Assembly: GCA_004151065.3 (NCBI GenBank)
Contig: NWUY0300124350.1
Location: forward strand, 2,735-13,576
Origin: Larix sibirica
Lineage: Eukaryota; Streptophyta; Pinopsida; Pinales; Pinaceae
Direction: 5' to 3'
DNA length: 10,842 nucleotides
The position numbers and the translations under genes were made by a program. The notes under the pieces are model-generated. The model was not told the origin of the DNA and did not search any database. It worked only from the letters and a program-made list of their open reading frames with translations. Shown piece by piece: positions 7,541-10,842 of the stretch (within the stretch, counting starts at the first letter, position 1; the number at the start of each line of letters is the position of its first letter).

Positions 7541-8600
7541 TGGCATAAGGAAAGGTCCTTGGTCTAGACGGATTTACCATTGAATTCTTCCGTCACTGGT
7601 GGGATCTGCTAAAGGAAGAACTCTGGTAGATTGTGGAGGAATCGTACAAGAAACAATGGGTTCTTCCAACACTCAATGCCACTTTCCTCACCCTCATTCC
7701 AAAGGAGGAAAATGCAGCCTCCCCAAGTAAGTATTGACCCATCTCCCTTTGCAACGTCATTTGCAAAATCATTTCCAAAGTTATTGCTAAATGCCTCAAA
7801 CCTCTTTTACCTTCCCTTATCTCCCTAGAGCAAATTGGTTATGTATAGGGGAGAAAAATCCTTGATGGGATCATCCTGGCTCATGAGGTCATTCATTCCC
7901 TTAAATCCTCCAAAAAACCAGGCATGCTCCTCAAGCTTGACCTTTCTAAGGATTTTGACAAGATCAACTGGAACTATATTGAAAGAGTCATCCTTGCTTT
8001 TGGCTTCTCTCCCTCCTGGACTAGGTGGATTCTCTTATTGATATATACCCCCTTTTGTCTATTATGGTAAATGGTACTCCATCGTCCACTTTCTCCCCCA
8101 CCAGAGGAATCTGTCAAGGAGATCCCCTTTCCCCCTTTCTCTTTATCCTGATGGCAGAAGACCTAGGATGCATGCTCAAGGCCCACTATTCTATAGGCCT
8201 TCTCAAAGGTCTTACTCTACATGATAGTCCTCCACTTACGCACCAGAAATTTGTTGATGATAATATCCTCCCGAGTCACCCCTCTATGCAGGAAGCCCGA
8301 ACCCTGAAACGCATCTTAAAAATTTTCTCCGAAGCCTCTAACACTTCAGTCAATCTCAAAAAATATCACATTTTCTTCTTTAATACTCCGAGCATAAGTC
8401 AAAGGATTATATCCAGAATCCTTGGTTTCACCATTGCCTCCCTCCCCTCCAAGTATTTGGGAGCCCCACTAACAAATTCAGCCATCAAACACTCTTCCTC
8501 GAGAGAACTTCTTGATAAAATAGAGGTTAAGCTCTGATCATGGACCTTTAGGTCTCTTAATCTTACCGGGCATCTTATTCTCATCAAGTTTGTTCTTCAA
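7541..8600 (+). other. LINE-B reverse transcriptase domain
   Basis: Frame 1 shows a GKxxGxDGFTIEFF block (about 7552-7593), TLIPKEE, then SKY-stop-PISLCNVICK, GRKILDGI, and motif A LLKLDLSKDFDKINW (about 7927-7970). The catalytic Asp is present (7939-7941), but the usual Ala of KAFD is Asp. The frame then changes near 8030 to frame 0, which carries VNGTPSSTFSPTRG, motif B CQGDPLSPFLFILMAEDLG (about 8115-8170) and motif C KFVDDNIL (FVDD at 8250-8261). LPSKYLGAPL and SWTFRSLNLTGHLILIKFVL follow to about 8600. Catalytic residues persist although the frame is broken. Confidence 0.93.
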
Positions 8601-9350
8601 GCTATATTGCTCTACCTTTTTTTTGTTCTTGCAGCTCCAAAATGGGTCTTAAAAGTCATAAGAAGGTTACAGTGCACCTTTCCTTGGGGGGGTGACAAAA
8701 ATAATTTCAAATGGTCCCTAGTCAAATGGGACAAGGTCTACACGCCTAAATCAGATGGTGGTTTGGGCCTGATAGATCCAACCATAAATAATGAAATCAT
8801 AACTGCCAAAATATGGTGGAATTGGGTGACAAAAAACTCCACTCCTTGGGCCCAATTTTGGAATTGGAAATATGCCCCCAAATGGGACCCACAGGAAATT
8901 ATTCATTTTAATATCCCCATACATGGTTCTCTTATATGGAACACAGAAAATTCCCAAAGATACATGGTCCAGCAGCACGGTTTTTGGAAAATCAGAAATG
9001 GGTCCTCTACCCATTTTGGACGGATTCTTGGCAGTAAATGCCCAGTTTACACTGCCTATTCCAAGTGCCATCCATACAAGAATCTATACAAGCCTCTGAA
9101 AATATCTCAGTCAAAGAATATTGGATGGACAATGCGCTACAATACTTTCGAATCTGGAAGCACCCAAGGCATTGGGGCATATGCATGAATACTGAGGACA
9201 TAGACAGGATCTGGCAGGAGTTGCAAAAATGTAAGATCCGCACTCAGCCAGAGCCAGACATCATTAGATGGCATTACAATACCATTGGATCCTTTATTGT
9301 TAAGGAAGCTTATCACCTGCACACTCAACACTACATAAATATGAGGGATC
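8601..9350 (+). other. LINE-B connection region (thumb to zf-RVT)
   Basis: Frame 0 reads FFVLAAPKWVLKVIRRLQ, then FKWSLVKWDKV, the conserved KSDGGLGLIDP block (about 8749-8781), AKIWWNWV and NWKYAPKWDP, ending with WKIRNGSS near 9007. One base is missing or extra there, and frame 2 takes over with PFWTDSWQ, a taa at 9035-9037 where a second Gln is expected, and then MPSLHCLFQ. Highly typical of plant LINE ORF2. Confidence 0.88.
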
Positions 9351-9352
9351 AT

Positions 9353-9565
9353 ACTTGGAAAAAAAATTGGGGCATGAAAATCTGGCCGAAAGTGACTACG
9401 TTCCTGTGGCTCGTCATCCACAAGTGGTTTCTCTCTTGGGACAATCTTATCAGGTGCGGGCTTTGTGGCCCCTCCATATGTGTCTTATGCAACAAACAAG
9501 AAGCTACCATGGATCATATGTTGGAATCTTTTCCTTTCTCCAGTAATTTATGGGATAGACTAGCT
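9353..9565 (+). other. LINE-B zf-RVT zinc-binding domain (last Cys lost)
   Basis: Frame 2 shows TWKKNWGMKIWPKVTTFLW, then HKWFLSWDNLIRCGL, then CVLCNKQEATMDHMLESFPF and SSNLWDRL. The CxxC pair and the His are kept. The usual later Cys (in an xSCPFSS segment) is Phe, codon ttt. Zinc binding would be impaired. Confidence 0.85.
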
Positions 9566-9952
9566 ACCCTCTATAGAAGGACTGGCCATGTGCATAGAAA
9601 TCCCATTCAAACCATAAAAAATTCGAAAGACAAGCCCTACCAAAACAACATCCTTAATTAGTTGTGGACTCTATCCCCAATTTTTTTGTTCTAGGAGATT
9701 TGGAAGGAGATCAATTCAATAATTTTTTAATATAAAGCCAAAAATTATGACTTAGTGTGGGATAAGTGCAAAGATCGCATCTTGGAAACTCTCTTTCTCC
9801 ACAATTGGACAGAACATGACTTCAATGCCAATCCATTGGAGGCCACAATATTGGACAGCTGGAATATCACCCCTAATCCTTCCACCATTAGCAACACCAC
9901 CAAATCCAAGGTTCCTTCAAGTCCAGACAATTGGAGTCACCCACCCTTTGGT
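9566..9952 (+). other. LINE-B linker between zf-RVT and RNase H
   Basis: Frame 2 continues from the zinc finger through stops at 9659-9661, 9692-9694 and 9728-9730. The block EIWKEINSIIF-stop-YKAKNYDLVWDK matches the linker usually found here, and at 9692 a Trp codon appears changed to tag. A Pro/Ser/Thr-rich stretch (about 9868-9930) leads into the RNase H domain. Confidence 0.75.
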
Positions 9953-10355
9953 TTTTTCAAACTCAACTTTGATGGTGCCTCTAAAGGAAATCCAAGACCT
10001 ATTGGTTTTGGTGGATTCTTCAGAGATAGTTTAGGGAAAATAATCTTCCTTTTCTTTGGTAATCTTGGCCATGATAGAAACAGCAGAATTAGCAACGCTT
10101 CTCAACAAGCTCCAAATAGCCTCTTCTCGGGACCTTCTTCCTTTGGTAATAGAAGGGGATTCTCAAATAATATTATCTCTCGCCAAAAAAATTCAATGTG
10201 TATCCCAAATCAATAAACTTTCCCCAAGTTGGAGACTCAATTATGGTCTTTCTCAATTGTAAGATCTCATATCTGCACTGGTATCCATTACCTTCCAGCA
10301 CGTCCGAAGGAAAGCTAATGCGGTAGTTGATCGACTAGCCAATGAAGGTGTCTCA
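9953..10355 (+). other. LINE-B RNase H domain
   Basis: RNase H removes RNA from the RNA-DNA hybrid. Frame 2 gives FKLNFDGASKGNPRPIGFGG with the first catalytic Asp at 9971-9973. After a frameshift near 10071, frame 0 gives AELATLL with the Glu at 10086-10088, VIEGDSQIILSLAKKI with an Asp at 10158-10160, SPSWRL, and HVRRKANAVVDRLANEGV with the last Asp at 10329-10331. The whole D-E-D-D set is therefore still present. One in-frame stop lies at 10260-10262. This domain is the plant-type addition that LINE-A lacks. Confidence 0.9.
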
Positions 10356-10799
10356 AGTAATGTCTTCCTTCAAGACTTGGATCCAGCTCTGCTACCTGAT
10401 TCACCTCTCAAAATAGACTATTTCACTATGGCAGAAAATGATTTCCAAGCCTCGGATGTGGGATGTTTTCCAGCTCACATGGAGGGTGAGGAGACAACCA
10501 CGGTGGCCACCTCCTCCCACCACGTGGCATCTCCTCAAACTCCTCGCCATGCGCATTAAATAGGCCTCTCTCACGATGCAAACGACCTTAATGCCAACGG
10601 TCATTCGATCCCCTTACAACACTGGATTATGTACCAGGGCTATCATTCCTCCCCCACAATAATTAATGGCCATCGCAGATGCTAGATTAAAGCCTCTTGG
10701 AAGGAATTATTTCCATATCTGAACTTTGAGCAGCAGGAAGATTGGTAAGGTTCATTCTCAGCATTTGCATGGTGGTTTGTGTTAAATTTTGAGCATTAA
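10356..10799 (+). other. C-terminal tail of ORF2 after RNase H
   Basis: Frame 0 stays protein-like after the RNase H domain for about 148 codons with only three internal stops (10557-10559, 10671-10673 and 10746-10748), ending at taa 10797-10799. The first part is Asp/Pro-rich and then Glu/Thr/His-rich (DSPLKIDYFTMAEND, HMEGEETTTVATSSHH). The last part is aromatic: SWKELFPYLNFEQQEDW, then GSFSAFAWWFVLNFEH. I recognise no domain. Alternatively ORF2 may have ended at 10559 with 3' UTR after it. Confidence 0.5.
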
Positions 10800-10842
10800 T
10801 TCACAATACTATAGGATCTTCACTGAGAGAATAACATATACA
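10800..10842. other. right-edge segment, probable LINE-B 3' UTR
   Basis: Short segment after the last plausible ORF2 stop. No poly(A) is present, so the element most likely continues beyond the window. Confidence 0.4.

Larger units (their letters stand above)
6172..10799 (+). pseudogene. LINE-B ORF2 pseudogene (EN-RT-zf-RVT-RNase H)
   Basis: ORF2 makes the enzyme of retrotransposition. The likely ancestral start is codon 6172-6174, now ATA, giving (M)NFISWNIRG; it overlaps the ORF1 stop. The frame runs as 1 (6172 to about 6260), 0 (6264 to about 6340), 2 (6347 to about 6540), 1 (about 6570-8030), 0 (8025 to about 9005), 2 (9011 to about 10070) and 0 (about 10071-10799). That is six frameshifts plus many stops, among them 6853-6855, 7735-7737, 7846-7848, 9035-9037, 9659-9661 and 10557-10559. 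Total about 1,540 codons, long for the family because of a C-terminal tail. All domains are identifiable in order. No functional product is expected. Confidence 0.92.
4560..10842 (+). mobile_element. LINE-B: plant L1-clade non-LTR retrotransposon with RNase H (decayed)
   Basis: This is a nearly full-length two-ORF element. In order it has a leader, ORF1 (DUF4283-like domain plus CCHC knuckle), then ORF2 with APE endonuclease, reverse transcriptase, zf-RVT and an RNase H domain. This order is characteristic of the plant L1 elements that acquired RNase H. The 5' boundary is placed only by a change in base composition between about 4560 and 4620. The 3' UTR and poly(A) are not reached, so no target-site duplication can be tested. 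About eight frameshifts and many stops make it inactive, but domain motifs are better preserved than in LINE-A, which suggests a younger insertion. Confidence 0.93.

Noticed and set aside
1-10842. A new multi-gene system
   Set aside because: Almost all coding-like sequence is accounted for by two decayed LINEs; nothing else shows gene clustering or intact frames.

Overview
This window looks like repeat-rich nuclear DNA of a land plant. It holds no intact gene. What it holds is mostly the decayed remains of two different L1-clade non-LTR retrotransposons (LINEs), both on the + strand and one after the other. The plant assignment rests on the second element, whose ORF1 has a DUF4283-like domain followed by a CCHC knuckle and whose ORF2 carries an RNase H domain after the zf-RVT domain. 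That architecture is typical of plant L1 elements. A large-genome plant such as a gymnosperm is possible, but the sequence read alone does not settle it.

Layout. LINE-A (about 1-3690) is an ORF2-only relic already inside its endonuclease domain at the left edge. It runs endonuclease, charged linker, reverse transcriptase, connection region and zf-RVT zinc finger, with many stops, about five frame changes and lost catalytic residues. No RNase H follows the zinc finger. Next comes a short unrecognised coding-like island (3776-4161). An AT-rich stretch with a 9-A run follows (4162-4560); it may include a LINE 3' end. LINE-B then begins somewhere near 4560-4620 and runs to or past the right edge. 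It has a GC-richer leader with two AAACCCTA motifs, an ORF1 relic (4700-6175) and an ORF2 relic (about 6172-10799) with endonuclease, reverse transcriptase, zf-RVT, RNase H and an unusual C-terminal tail. Its 3' UTR, poly(A) and target-site duplication are not visible.

How the parts worked. In the ancestral LINE-B, ORF1 would have been the nucleic-acid-binding partner of the retrotransposition particle. ORF2 would have nicked target DNA with its APE-type endonuclease, copied the RNA with its reverse transcriptase and removed RNA with RNase H. The ORF1 stop and the apparent ORF2 start overlap, which suggests coupled translation. In this copy neither element can make these proteins, because each reading frame is broken many times.

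I found no convincing host gene, tRNA, rRNA, CRISPR array or new defence-like system. The points most worth a second look are the ORF1/ORF2 overlap, a PIP-box-like ORF1 C-terminus, the long tail after RNase H, repeated Cys-to-Phe losses at zinc ligands, two in-frame duplications in the LINE-A endonuclease, and the unrecognised island between the elements.
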